A stretch of DNA of 64,000 nt from Diadema setosum (taxonomy: Eukaryota > Echinodermata > Echinoidea > Diadematoida > Diadematidae): positions 10,544,010 to 10,608,009 of the forward strand of contig NC_092690.1 in the NCBI RefSeq assembly GCF_964275005.1, in the 5' to 3' direction. Positions 34,407 through 45,529 of the stretch are shown piece after piece. A program made the position numbers and the translations under genes. Positions within the stretch are counted from its first letter, which is position 1, and each line of letters begins with the position of its first letter. The notes beneath the pieces were generated by a model. The model was not told where the DNA came from. It ran no database searches and saw nothing but the letters and a program-made list of their open reading frames with translations.

Positions 34407-34846
34407 GGCTGCTTTCACATAGAAGTATACTATTCGGGTATTCGGGCTCGTTTTTCGAGGGCACGCGAATAGCTTGAATCGAACGATAGGATTTCCTCAC
34501 ACCGGTTCACATAAGAGGGCACTATTCGAAAGTACCGAATACCTGCGAAAAGTATAGCAAAGTGGGAATCGAGCTTGTTCGATTTTCTTGCAGCGTATAC
34601 CGTCTCTCGTTTATGAAATAATGACACTTTTGTTCTGGATTTGCCCGTTAGCAAATATAAGCACGTAGACCGACATTCTGATGCAGTTTAGAAATTGTTA
34701 ATAAGATTTGCTGCGATGTAGGAGGAAGAAATCCTCACTACATGGGATGGTGAGTTGACGGTGCGGGTGATGGTGTATTCGGTGCTCGAATAGCGAATAG
34801 CGAATAGCGAATAGCGAATACCGAATACTTCTATGTGAAAGCAGCC
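34407..34846. mobile_element. MITE with 3-base TTA target duplication
   Basis: The ends are GGCTGCTTTCACATAGAAGT and its exact inverse. TTA lies on both sides (34404-34406, 34847-34849). A 3-base TWA target duplication is typical of PIF/Harbinger. It includes short tandem CGAATAG repeats near 34790-34825. The interruption is evident from the intact left arm of the host foldback element. Confidence 0.78.
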
Positions 34847-34885
34847 TTACGCTATGCGTATGGGGCTGCTGGTCGCAGTTAGCTA

Positions 34886-35092
34886 CTGTAAAAGTGGATA
34901 TTTTCGCGGGACTAATTTTTCGCGCTAGGCCGGGTCAGAAGAGTTTCGCGTGTTTTTAATTCCGCGGAATCAAGACAGCACGCACAGGAACGTATGGCAA
35001 GCAAAAATATTCGCGTTTTAATTTTCGCGCTAGTTTCTGGTTGCGCGAAATGCGCGAAAATTTCAACACCGCGAAAATTTCCACTTTTACAG
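34886..35092. mobile_element. TA-flanked MITE, CTGTAAAAGTGG family, copy 1
   Basis: The ends are CTGTAAAAGTGGATATTTTC and, inverted, CTGTAAAAGTGGAAATTTTC, with TA outside each end (34884-34885, 35093-35094). The interior is rich in TTCGCG. A TA target fits the Tc1/mariner group. A second copy is at 47399-47797. Confidence 0.75.
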
Positions 35093-36224
35093 TATGCGTA
35101 CAATGGGCTGCACGCTGCTGGTCGCAGTCAGTGGTTTCGTACAATATTTATCGACGCTGTACAGCGTCGGCTCTGGTACGAAACCATTATTGCATGATTA
35201 CTAAGACATGAGAGCACTGTGGGGCGAGAAATTCTCACAGACAACGTACTTTAACCTGAAACACAAACCAAGACAAGGAAATTCAGGGAAGCTTTTGAGG
35301 TACCAAAACTTTTTATCATCTTTAACCCATTTTTGACTTATGGTTGCTACACTTTCATGTCTATAATTTCCAATTATTTTTGTAGTACATCAGACTTCAA
35401 TTCTTGCTCTAACTTGTGAAGTTTTTATCGAATTGTATTGTTAACAAATAAGCGGGAAATCGTCAAAGAGCTGCATGCATGTATTTTCGGTCTGCAAAGA
35501 ACGTTGTCATTTTCCATGTGTGTCCATATGTACATGTACATTGAGCGTTGTTATTGTCAACGCATGTATTACATAGTACGCGCACTGTGCGCATGGTCAA
35601 TGAACTGTTGAATCTCAAAAACTACATGCAAGTCAATGCGCACTGATTCGTCGGTTCGGTGACCGCGCGTACTAGAAAACTAGTACGCGCAGTCACCGAA
35701 CCGTCGAATTGCCTGATTGTTTGACACACGCGTCTATGGGGAAAACAAATAATTTTCACAAATGGAATTACATGCTTCTACAAAAGTGATAACTACGTAA
35801 AAATTACACCGAATTACACACTGAGAATTTCAGAATATGTAGTATGGAACGTCTACTATCGAAATGATTGAAAATCTCAAAATCGAAAATTTGACCCAAA
35901 ATCGAGTGATTCGTCGGTTCGTGTGACCGGCGACGATATAATCCTTTGATACAATTGTGAAATTGCGAAAAAATGTCACGTGACCAACACCCCTGAACCG
36001 ATTGATGACGCATAAGCACGGAGTTGTGCTCAGTTAGCAGACGCCGCTCAGCACTAGCACTTAGATTTACTAGCTTGGTACACGCGCATACACGTTAGCT
36101 AGCCCGGCCAGGCCCGGCGCCCGGGATGTGCGCTCCCGGTCGATCCACTGACTGTCGACATGTATGCATATCACGTACATTATCACTAAGTTAGCTTGCA
36201 CAAATACCTGGTACCTCAAGCATA

Positions 36225-36499
36225 ATGTCTTCCCCTATATGGGTAAACTTTGACATTGATGATGATGATGATGATGAAGAATGCAGCTCTGACGATAGCG
36301 GAGAAGAAGAGGAGGCACATGAAGTTGAAGGGGAAGATGGGGAGGGAGAGGCGGCCGATGAACCAGAACGTTATCGTGGGGCTGCACCTTACCGATATGA
36401 ACCAGCTGCATTTCCCGCTGCCAGTGCAAGAGCGTATGAACATGGCACCAAGTCCGAGAATAGACCTCACGGAAACGATCGCCTGGGAAATACAGAGTG
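36225..36499 (+). CDS. Orphan first exon of a P2X7-ballast-like protein
   Basis: The ATG opens MSSPIWVNFDIDDDDDDEE, followed by an acidic stretch, then APYRYEP and HGNDRLGNTEW, with a GTATGT donor directly after TGG's first two bases. In the P2X7 C-terminal (ballast) domain family an acidic leader, 'PY.FEP' and 'R..NTDW' precede the cysteine-rich C-x-C-x2-C segment encoded by the next exon. No such next exon is visible downstream, where transposons begin at 36724. CpG-rich DNA upstream (35.9-36.2 kb) would suit a promoter. The paralogue at 61047-62035 retains the cysteine exon. Confidence 0.55.
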
Positions 36500-36936
36500 G
36501 TATGTGTGGTTTGCCCCCATAGTTTAACATTAGAAAGGATAAACAGTATTCTACATGATTGACACTGTAAGTTGTAACTGTTTGTCTAGTAAGTAGTAGA
36601 AGAACAGACCCAGCTCGCTCACGAAGTGAGCCGCTACTCCGGCCGCCGCAAGCGGGAGCGTCCCAGCTGTGGCCTGGCCTGTTGGCCGGCGCTAACAAGT
36701 TAAACTAGTACCGGTAGTAGTAGCAGGCTTTCAAGCGGGATAGTGTAAAAAAGTAGGAATAAAGTAGGAACAGAATCTCTGAAAAAGTAGGAAAAAGTAG
36801 GACATGAGAGGGAAAAAGTAGGACATTAGAAAAAAAAGTAGGAATAAATCAGGACATGTGCAGGCTTTTTGGAGTAGTTTTTGTCGATACTCACCAGAAC
36901 TCTTGATGTTACAAATAAATCTTAATTTGTACTCAC

Positions 36937-36976
36937 AACCCTGCTGCCTCAGCCTCACTTTTGCTCCTGGGAGAGC
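36937..36976 (-). CDS. Candidate small exon upstream of gene A
   Basis: A strong acceptor (TTGTATTTTTCAG) and two alternative GTGAGT donors (after 36937 or after 36895) bracket a short frame reading SPRSKSEAEAAG or ALPGAKVRLRQQG. It is on the gene A strand and upstream of the SANT exon, but it lies inside the possible 36724-45197 element and has no homology support. Confidence 0.3.
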
Positions 36977-37284
36977 CTGAAAAATACAACAAAGGCAGAC
37001 ATTCATTAGAACAACGTAAGGAAACAAACACAAATGCATGTTCAACCGTACAGGCGATATAAATCTTGATAACTTACTACAATACTTGCATAGAAAAGAC
37101 ATCATTCTGTGATTGACATGAACACCTTCCATATACAATAGTATGTGACCCTGCATCACAACACCAACAAAAAGTCGCTAGACATGAATTTTTAGTTAAG
37201 AGCAGATTCTGAAAGAGCAAACTTTAAGCTTTAAAATGATGTATAACTCGATTCAAATGATTTCTCCTAACCTATCCTAATATT

Positions 37285-40200
37285 TCCTGCACTTCACAAA
37301 GATAGTCTGCTATAACTGTCCGAATCCAGTAAAGCTAAACATTTTGTATCTTTCCCTCTCGCACGCGAGATGCACACACACAATAGGCAACCTTCCACTC
37401 ATTCACTTGCACTCACCCACAGTACGACGCGCGTCTGTGTTCAATGGCCTCCATTTCTTCCGTGGTGTTCTCCTTTGAATAATGAATAACGAACCTGCAC
37501 ACGAAGCTGAGGACCAATATTTAACAGATCATCATAGTGAATACTTCACAATTGACGAATTCAATTCCGAATTTTGCACCCAAACTGGAAATGACAGTCG
37601 ATCTGTTCACAGTTTTTCCATAGATAAATACTTCAGCCTCATTCATATCAATTCACGAAGCTTGAATAAGAACTTTGAATCAATCGAAACGCTCTTAAAC
37701 TCTCTTCACCATTTTGCCTTTTCCGTAATAGGAATTTCTGAAACTTGGTTGCATTATGTCTCCCCAAATATGTTTAGTATTCAAAATTATGATATGATTC
37801 GTGCAGATAGAAGGACTGGAAGAGGAGGTGGAGTAGCCTTGTATATACATAATCAACTTCGTTACAAACTCCGACCTGACTTATCCATTAATGGTGTTGA
37901 AAGTTTATTCGTCGAAATTATAAATGATAAAACTAAAAATATTATTATAGGTATTATTTATAGATCACCAAATAACGAAATAGATTTATTTCTAGACAGC
38001 ATTGAAATTTTTTCAAATACAATTATTCATGAAAATAAAAGTTTGTTCTTAATGGGGGATTACAATATTGATTTACTAAGTACGACAAACCATAATTCTT
38101 CTAGATTTCATAACACATTATCATTAAGTAGTCTTTATCCTCACATTAATAAGCCTACGAGAATCTGTAACACCACGTCAACTGAGACTTTAATCGACAA
38201 CATCTTCTCTAACATTATTGATAAAAACTATACTAATGGCATACTTTATTCTATATCTGATCATCTTCCAATATTTACCATTCACGAGCAGATTGGAAAC
38301 GTTCAACCAAAACAAAAATGCTATAGAACGCGAAGAAAAGAATCTCACGAAAATATTAATTCATTAATATCTGATTTATCACGCGAACAATGGCAAGATG
38401 TGACTTCGGTCAATGACGCGAATTTATCTTACAAAATGTTTTTGCATAAATTTCTTTATTATTATTATAATAATCGTATTCCCTTAGTTAATAAGAACAA
38501 TCGCGCAAAAACAAAACAACCATGGATTACCAAAGGGCTAATGCGTTCTATACTCACCCGTAATCGCTTATATAAAATGTCCTTACGTAAACCAACACCA
38601 CAGAACAAAGCAAAATACAGAACATATCGAAATACATTAACCACATTAATCCGGGCATCTCGAAAGCGATATTATTCAGACATATTAGAATCAAATAAGG
38701 ACAGTAAAACCAAACTGTGGCGAACTATCAATGACCTTATTAAGAATAAAAAGAAAGAACTCCCGACCGTTATTTCCGAAAATGACCAAGATATTAACGA
38801 CCCTGAAATCATTGCAAATTGTTTTAATAAGTTCTTTACCAACATAGGCCCCAATCTCGCCTCAACAATACTTCCAAACGCTGGAAATTTTACAGATTAC
38901 CTTCCAGAAAGTAATAATAATTCTTTATTCTTTACTCCCACGAATGAAAATGAAATACTGAATATTGTTCGATCTTTTAAGTCGAGCAGATCTTGTGGCC
39001 ATGATGGATTAAGTATGCATTTACTAAAACAAATAATACATTTTTTAGTAACCCCCATAGTACATATTTGTAACTTATCATCATCTACTGGGATCTTCCC
39101 AAATTCTTTAAAGATTGCGAAAGTAATCCCTATTCACAAAAAAGATGATGCGTCCCAAATAAAGAATTATCGCCCAATTTCATTATTGCCCGTCATTTCC
39201 AAAATCCTTGAAAAGATTGCACATGAACGTTTGTATAAGTTTCTGGTTGATAACCACATTTTAAATCCTAACCAATTTGGCTTTCGCAAAGGTTTTTCTA
39301 CAGATTTTGCAATCATTCAAACTTGTGACAAAATTATCGATTCTATTGCGAACAAACAGCACGTGATAGGAGTTTTTATGGACCTGAGCAAGGCCTTTGA
39401 TACAATAGACCATGGAATTTTATTAAAAAAGCTACATAATTATGGCATAAGAGGAATAGTTCTTTCCTGGTTCCGAGATTATTTATCCCAACGTCAGCAA
39501 TACGTAGCATTTCATTCAAGTACCTCGCTTAAGTCATATATTACTTGCGGTGTACCACAGGGATCCATTTTAGGACCTTTACTTTTTCTTATATATATCA
39601 ACGATATCATAAATTCCTCAACCCTTCTCACCTATGTATTATTCGCGGACGATACCAGTGTCTTCTACTCTCACAACTGTTTAAACACACTAGTTGATAT
39701 ACTTAATTCTGAGCTTGCAAAAATTTCTACATGGTTTAAATGCAATAAATTATCACTAAATATAGATAAAACGTGTTTTATAAACTTCAATACTTCACAT
39801 TTGCAACCGATAATGCCTAATAACATTATTATTGATGGTATGCCCATTATTGGAAAAAAATCAACCAAGTTCTTAGGGGTAACCCTTGACTCCAACTTAA
39901 ATTGGAATAACCACATTGACAATATAACCACATTAATATCCAAAGCCATTGGAATACTTCGGAGATTAAAATATTTTGCAACGGAAAAAGTACTCATTAT
40001 GTTATACAATGCATTAATCTTACCGTACATTAATTATTGTAATGTTGTCTGGGGAAACTGTAATAAAACCAAAGTAAATGTTATTTTTCTTTTACAGAAA
40101 AAGGCAATAAGAATATGTACCAACTCACATTATCTAGAACATACTGATCCATTATTCCTTAGACTAAAAGTTCTTAAAGTTGACGATATACACAAATTTC

Positions 40201-41040
40201 AAACAGCAATATTTATGTTCAAATACACGCAAAATCTACTCCCACTCTTCCACAACGCATTTTCCCTTAACAGGGATGTCCATGCTTATCCCACGCGCCA
40301 TCGTAATGATTTCCATTTGAATAACCCTAAACTCCTATTAGCTCAAAAATCAATTCGGCATAACGGGCCTGATATTTGGAATTCACTCCCTCTCCACATA
40401 AAACAGTGCACATCTCTCTATTCCTTTAAGGCAAATACAAAGAAATATTTCTTGGCACAATATCATACGGTACAGTAATCATTAAACATGTACCTCTTAT
40501 ACTCAACAACAAGGCAATATTTGGTCCACCCCCTTTTCCTTTTCTTTTACTTTGCTGCTTGACCCTTCGCCCATATTATAACATATCCAATCATTTTCTT
40601 AGAAGTGCTGACCATCAACACTTTCGCGCTTCATCACCTGCACACGCACTCACAGGCACCACTCCTGTTTACCAAGTAATTGTATAAAACTGGATTTACA
40701 TGCACTTTAACATGGCCCATCTGTATTAGTGTTCAAGTACTACAATAAAAAATGGTAATTTAACTCTGGCTGTCCGTCTGCTCAAGCACGGCTTAAAACG
40801 GCGGCCCTCTGCATCATATGTATATATTATATATTGTACTGTGAATTAAGTCATTATTGGCCATATAAACATTTTGTATGTTATTTAACGTTTCATTTGT
40901 CTTTACATACAAAATATGACATACTATGTAATATGTCAATAATTTTCAGAATTGTATTTGTGTAATTGAACCTGCCTTTGTTATTTTTGTTATTCTGAAA
41001 GAAAATATGAAATGCAGAAAATAAAATCTTTTCAAACAAA
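37285..41040 (+). mobile_element. LINE of the jockey/CR1 superfamily, intact ORF
   Basis: It consists of a ~200-base leader, one 998-codon ORF (37482-40478) and a ~560-base 3' UTR ending AATAAAATCTTTTCAAACAAA. The left boundary is approximate; AATATT occurs next to both edges as a possible target duplication. The surrounding DNA transposon provides the empty-site comparison. Confidence 0.8.
37482..40478 (+). CDS. LINE ORF: APE endonuclease and reverse transcriptase, apparently intact
   Basis: 998 residues without a stop; an in-frame TGA lies two codons upstream, fixing the start region. Residues ~50-275 form the endonuclease (HINSRSLNKNFESIE, SETWLHY, GGGVALYI, IIGIIYRSPNNE, LMGDYNIDL, SISDHLPIF). 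Residues ~500-780 form the reverse transcriptase (KVIPIHKKDD, NYRPISLLP, NQFGFRKGFST, FMDLSKAFDTIDH near 631, GVPQGSILGP near 690, and FADD near 721). The thumb/C-terminus contains KSTKFLGVTLDSNLNW and LPYINYCNVVWG. No ORF1 and no RNase H domain are seen. The cytoplasmic product would carry out target-primed reverse transcription. Intactness implies a recent insertion. The clade (CR1/L2/Daphne/Rex1-like) is not resolved. Confidence 0.9.
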   Translation: MNNEPAHEAEDQYLTDHHSEYFTIDEFNSEFCTQTGNDSRSVHSFSIDKYFSLIHINSRSLNKNFESIETLLNSLHHFAFSVIGISETWLHYVSPNMFSIQNYDMIRADRRTGRGGGVALYIHNQLRYKLRPDLSINGVESLFVEIINDKTKNIIIGIIYRSPNNEIDLFLDSIEIFSNTIIHENKSLFLMGDYNIDLLSTTNHNSSRFHNTLSLSSLYPHINKPTRICNTTSTETLIDNIFSNIIDKNYTNGILYSISDHLPIFTIHEQIGNVQPKQKCYRTRRKESHENINSLISDLSREQWQDVTSVNDANLSYKMFLHKFLYYYYNNRIPLVNKNNRAKTKQPWITKGLMRSILTRNRLYKMSLRKPTPQNKAKYRTYRNTLTTLIRASRKRYYSDILESNKDSKTKLWRTINDLIKNKKKELPTVISENDQDINDPEIIANCFNKFFTNIGPNLASTILPNAGNFTDYLPESNNNSLFFTPTNENEILNIVRSFKSSRSCGHDGLSMHLLKQIIHFLVTPIVHICNLSSSTGIFPNSLKIAKVIPIHKKDDASQIKNYRPISLLPVISKILEKIAHERLYKFLVDNHILNPNQFGFRKGFSTDFAIIQTCDKIIDSIANKQHVIGVFMDLSKAFDTIDHGILLKKLHNYGIRGIVLSWFRDYLSQRQQYVAFHSSTSLKSYITCGVPQGSILGPLLFLIYINDIINSSTLLTYVLFADDTSVFYSHNCLNTLVDILNSELAKISTWFKCNKLSLNIDKTCFINFNTSHLQPIMPNNIIIDGMPIIGKKSTKFLGVTLDSNLNWNNHIDNITTLISKAIGILRRLKYFATEKVLIMLYNALILPYINYCNVVWGNCNKTKVNVIFLLQKKAIRICTNSHYLEHTDPLFLRLKVLKVDDIHKFQTAIFMFKYTQNLLPLFHNAFSLNRDVHAYPTRHRNDFHLNNPKLLLAQKSIRHNGPDIWNSLPLHIKQCTSLYSFKANTKKYFLAQYHTVQ

Positions 41041-41582
41041 AATATTGGAATGAAAGCACACACTCTGGAAAATGTGAACTGAGAAAAGGGGCTCTGAAGT
41101 ATGGCGTCTTTTCAAGTGCTTAATCTTTATCAAGCCGTGCTAGCTCTGCAATGAATGGAACAAATAACAGGATGTTAACCACTGGAGCAACAACAAGGAA
41201 GAGATTATCTGATTAAGTTGTGCATGCTTTATTAACACATTCTGTAGATGATCAATGCCAATTTTCAAAGCAGTATCATCATCCTTTCTAAAGTTGTTGG
41301 AGCTGAAAGTTAAGAGTATGGACAGAGTTTTTAAGAAATGAAAAGGACTCTATGAGAAACACCTAATCACACTATTCTACCAGTGTTCCAGAAAAAAATG
41401 GCTAAAAACACAATTTCCCTTTCTTTTTATGATCCCAAACTAAAGTACAATATAGAAGACTTGCTCTTTCAGAAACTATGAAAAACTCAAGATTGGCTGG
41501 GTTGGCCCATATCACCTATTTTTAGTCCAAACACAAAATCAGTGTGTGCAACTTATTGTTGGTTTTGTGAAGCACGGTCACA

Positions 41583-44500
41583 TATCATCCCACAAAATAT
41601 GTCATTTAACATTCCATGATGTGTAAGTTCTACATTAATGCCAAAGGTGCGTTATACACTTTCATACTTAAAAGATGACATCTTTTATCTACATTCATTT
41701 GAATGTTTTGAAGTTGTGAAGATATGTGTTTCACTTCAAAATGTGAAAAAAGATTGGAAATAAGGATATTTGACAAAAGCAATTAAAAAAAAAGATGACA
41801 CTTTTATCTACATTCATTTGAAGTTGTGAAGATATGCTTCATTTCAAAGTGTGAAGAAGACTGGAAATAAAGATGTTTGACAAAGCTATTCAAGTGATGC
41901 TCAAGACAAGGTTAGTATGTTTTCAAGTTCCAGCTGAATGACCATGAGATAAGCAAGAGACTAACTTTTCAAGAGACCTTCAATTTCAAATACATGTAAG
42001 CAAATAACATGTGTTCAAACATTTTAAAATAACAGGATTACTTTAACTTCTTATATGTAGCTGTCAGTATTAGTCTCTGAGAGCATGTGTTATCATACTA
42101 CATTTCTGGCAAGACATGCATGAGGAATGGGTTTTCCCATGACAGTGAGGCCTTACGAAGTGAAGTTATATCTACCAATGCATTATATTAGCATCTTTAT
42201 TTTGCAAATCCTGGCCCACTACAAATCTATACAATCAAATACTGTGAGTTTATGGCACATTGTCCACCACTGAATTTCCAATAATATGGATTATCTTGGT
42301 ATAATCATATGATATAGATGGAAACATAAGGCAAGCTCAATTTGAAACACTTTAACCAATAGAACACAAAACATCCAAAGAGAGAGAGAGAGAGAGAGAA
42401 AAGCAAATACTTTACATTTCAGTATCAATCAGGGCAATGTACAAACTTGTAGTATTGTCACATGTAGAGTAACAGAAGACTAATATAACCAAATGACTCC
42501 ACTTTACAATATGTGAGGAGCATGCATGTATGTACCAATCTGCTTTTTGTTTCTTCTTGTCTGTAGTCTTACCGACTTTATAGGTAGCAAAAATGACTAT
42601 TTTTTCTTTCCGTGGATAACAAATAAATCAGATTTCATTTCTTTGGTGTTCTGTAGATGCTACATTCTATTTATTCGTGAATGAACTTACATTTGTTAAT
42701 TTAGAAAGAAGGGTAGAAACTTATCATTCTGTACTTTGCAATGACTGTCTACTGTTTGCAATCTTTGCCAAATTCACTGCAGATAGTTAATAATTCTTTA
42801 CATTCAACTTCTTTTCAGCTCATCATGACCCTTTTTGTGGAATACACATATAGCTATTTGATCTTTTCAGGAAGTTTCTCCATTTTGCAATATCATTCCA
42901 GACACTTTTAAGCTCATTCAATATTCTTGAAATCGAACTTCTTCATAAAATTTTGAGAATATTGTATCCTTCAGCCTTTGAAATTTTACAAGGTTTAGAT
43001 TCTGCTTTTCATTCTCCAGATATTTTGGTGGCTCAGTATTTCAGCTTGTCAATTTTATAAACTACTTTTTGCAAGATCTGGGGAATAAACAGTGACTGTC
43101 ATTATCATTTAAGTCCTTGCTAGCTTCTCTGATTTCTCAGCAAATTCCAATTAACAAACTTTTTTGGCCATTTGATAGCAAATACACTCTTAGATGATCT
43201 GTAAATTTACATGCAGTTCTCACCTCCCCCCCCCCCCTTAAATACAGTGTATTTGTGCCCTTTCAATTTTGATACTCTCCACTATTCTTTTGCTTTTCAC
43301 CTTCAACTTACAGTTTTGTAAGTTGACACAATTGGCATACACATCCATCCATTCAATTTTTTTCTTCTTTAAGAAAAGTTTCCCTGTCTCACATTTTACC
43401 AAGACTCTTTCAAATGGTTCAATATTTTGGGATGTCACTTCAAATGATCCATCACATTTTAACCACTTATAGGGGATTTCTGTTCTACCATTTTCTCGCA
43501 TCTTGTTCAAACTAGCTGGGTAATAAAAAGATTTTCAGCCTTAACTAAAAAAAATTGCAAGATCTGTGGAATAAAAAGACATCATGGCTTCTAATTTTTC
43601 TGCAAGTTGGTTCCTCAAAACTTAACAAACTGATCTTGGCAGTTCAATTTAAAACATTCACACACTTGATCTTATTTGTGGAATATACATTCATCATCTT
43701 TCCTGATTATTTGGGTTTTTTCAGGTACACCTGTATGCTTTAGATGGCTTTTCTCTCTATATATTTCTGATAGTTCTGTCTAAGTGTCTCCAGGAAGTGG
43801 ACTTCAATGTCCCATGGTTTCAACTTCAATCAATCTTTAAACAATACTGAAATATTGTTTTTGTGTTTGTTTTCCATGAAGTTCCTCCATTTCCTACTTT
43901 CTTCTTTAAGTTCTTCGAGGTAATGTATGTCTCACCTACGATACAATTCAACATCTTAAACAATACTTGTAAGATGTAACAAGCCATCAACTTTTAAGAT
44001 TGTCCATAAAGAGGTTTCTGCTCTCCTATTAGTCTTTATCTTTCAAGATGGCTAAGTAATCACTGTTGTTCTCACTCCTTGTTAACAATATGTGGGATCT
44101 GTTAAACATTTCTTCTTGTTCATCTGATTTCTCAGCGACTAACCTTCCTCAGCTGTTTAACTTCAGATGAATTAAGGAAGATTTCTAGTAGTTGTATCTA
44201 CCACCTGCCCATGATTCAAATGGATATCACAAGTCATATGTCTCATGTTAAACCTCATAAGTCTTCAAAGTTTTTTCTTTTGACAGTTTTGGCAACTTAC
44301 ATTTTCTTTTCTTGAACTCTTACCAAAAGATCAAACTGATGTAACTGGAGTGCTTTTGATTTAGCTTCAGTAATATGCAAGTTTCATTCAAATGGGTCCC
44401 TCCCGATCTATGCTTTCTTGGGCATTACTCATCCTCACATCTACTCATCCTCACATCAACCAGATCTAGTTTCTGTGGTGAAAAACTTACTTTCATATTA

Positions 44501-45061
44501 AGTTTGTCATATTGCAATCATTGTTAATTATTATCAAAACATATATTACTGAAGGATTTCAGGCAAAGGGATCTGGAGGTGTATTTTCTTGTTTTAACAT
44601 GACCTTTACGACTGACGTGGTAAATCATATTTTAGCAAAGAAAATTTCTGGTTTCTGAGGATTTGCATGCCAGCACATGCATGAGACATGATATGCTTGA
44701 ACTCTACATTCATTAAAACTGGCTGTAGGTGGCATTTTCTCTCAGTTGTATTCTTTGGAAGTCACATGTCAAATTCTACTTTTAAGTATATGGGAAGCTT
44801 ACCTGGTAATTTTGAGCGATGATGAGAGCTGGTTGAGCACTGCTCCAAGTCCTAGGTTGCAATATCAGTGGGATCAATCACATCTACACAGGAGCAAAAG
44901 CTGAGGCTGGCAGCAGTCTTGTGGTTGATTGGTTTGTGTTATCCCTCTTTCATGTTGAAGACAGAGGCTCTCCCCACCAGTAAGCATCTGCAACTAGAGT
45001 CTACTCATCATTTCTGAATGTAAACTATTCAAGTAGCCTTGCACATTTTTTTTTTTTTTTT
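41583..45061. other. Gene-poor AT-rich stretch
   Basis: No supported gene. Contents: a ~105-base direct duplication (about 41675-41775 and 41793-41880, sharing TCTACATTCATTTGAA and GAAGTTGTGAAGATATG), a (GA)n tract at 42381-42400, and a C homopolymer at 43226-43237. On the minus strand, a segment between TCCTGTGTAG (about 44884) and GTAAGC (about 44802) has exon-like signals but stops in all frames, so it may be untranslated or chance. Confidence 0.4.
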
Positions 45062-45197
45062 TTTTTGCGGGGCTTTTCATCCAAAAAGTAGGAAAAAGTA
45101 GGAAAAAGTAGGATTTTGAGCAAAAAAGTAGGAAAAGTAGGAACAGCAGTAAAAAAAGTAGGAAAAAGTAGGAAAAGTAGGAGCACTTGAAAGCCTG

Positions 45198-45345
45198 AGT
45201 AGTCTACTAGTAGTAGTAGTCTACTAGTACTACTACTAGTAGTAGTATTAGTACCACTAGGTCTAGTAGACTAGTAAGTAGTAATAGTAGCAGAATCTTT
45301 GGTAGTAGTACAGAGGATACACTCTATACATTAGGGGGATTAGAG
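45198..45345. repeat. (AGT)n-rich palindromic microsatellite
   Basis: Interleaved AGTAGTAGT and ACTACTACT runs joined by TCTACTAGTAG. Low-complexity DNA with local hairpin potential at the right edge of the transposon block. Confidence 0.6.
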
Positions 45346-45529
45346 TATGTTACAGGGTGGGTCGTGGCTTAAAAAAAAAAAAAAAAAAAGGCCTAACCAG
45401 TTTCCCATGGTCAATTTCTGCAATAATTGTTATCAGTAATTTAGATGCGCCATTTTCTAAGAAAAACGATACCAAGAATGATCGTCAATTTTGGTCGAGT
45501 AGTTTTTGTTTTATGATACAAATCATACT

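Larger units (their letters stand above)
33649..35321. mobile_element. Foldback DNA element with TTAA target duplication
   Basis: The ends are AGATAATAAAAAGTTTTGG and, inverted, AGATGATAAAAAGTTTTGG, and the inverted arms continue for several hundred bases (to about 34130 on the left). TTAA is duplicated at 33645-33648 and 35322-35325, and the empty site in the 50564-51239 copy has one TTAA. Two younger MITEs are inserted in the right arm. TTAA targeting suggests piggyBac or Kolobok kinship, but the termini are not diagnostic. Confidence 0.75.
33564..35940. mobile_element. TA-flanked DNA transposon (TCGTCGCC ends), split by a foldback element
   Basis: The left end TCGTCGCCCGTCACACGAACC is at about 33568 and the right end GGTTCGTGTGACCGGCGACGA is at about 35938. 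Without the insertion at 33649-35321 the remaining sequence matches the intact copy at 50564-51239 in inverse orientation. No coding capacity. Confidence 0.75.
37143..41582. mobile_element. DNA transposon (TGTGACC ends) split by a LINE
   Basis: The left end is TGTGACCCTGCATCACAAC and the right end, inverted, is TGTGACCGTGCTTCACAAAA. Internal blocks (for example AAGCACACACTCTGGAAAA at 41052-41071, CCTTTCTTTTTATGATCCC) match the copy at 57886-58572 in inverse orientation, with the LINE at about 37285-41040 as extra sequence. Confidence 0.7.
36724..45197. mobile_element. Possible 8.5-kb composite element with CAGGCTTTCAAG ends
   Basis: CAGGCTTTCAAG at the left and its inverse CTTGAAAGCCTG at the right both sit beside arrays of AAAAAGTAGGA (36748-36860 and 45087-45183). 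The eight flanking bases are AGTAGTAG and AGTAGTCT. These points resemble a hAT-like element that has accumulated insertions. The AGT-rich surroundings weaken the target-duplication argument, and the arrays are in the same orientation rather than inverted, so two independent insertions are also possible. Confidence 0.35.

Noticed and set aside
36235-36698. Minus-strand open frames opposite the acidic plus-strand exon at 36.2 kb
   Set aside because: They are shadows of the GAT/GAA-rich coding strand (histidine runs from GAT repeats) and show no splice or homology support.
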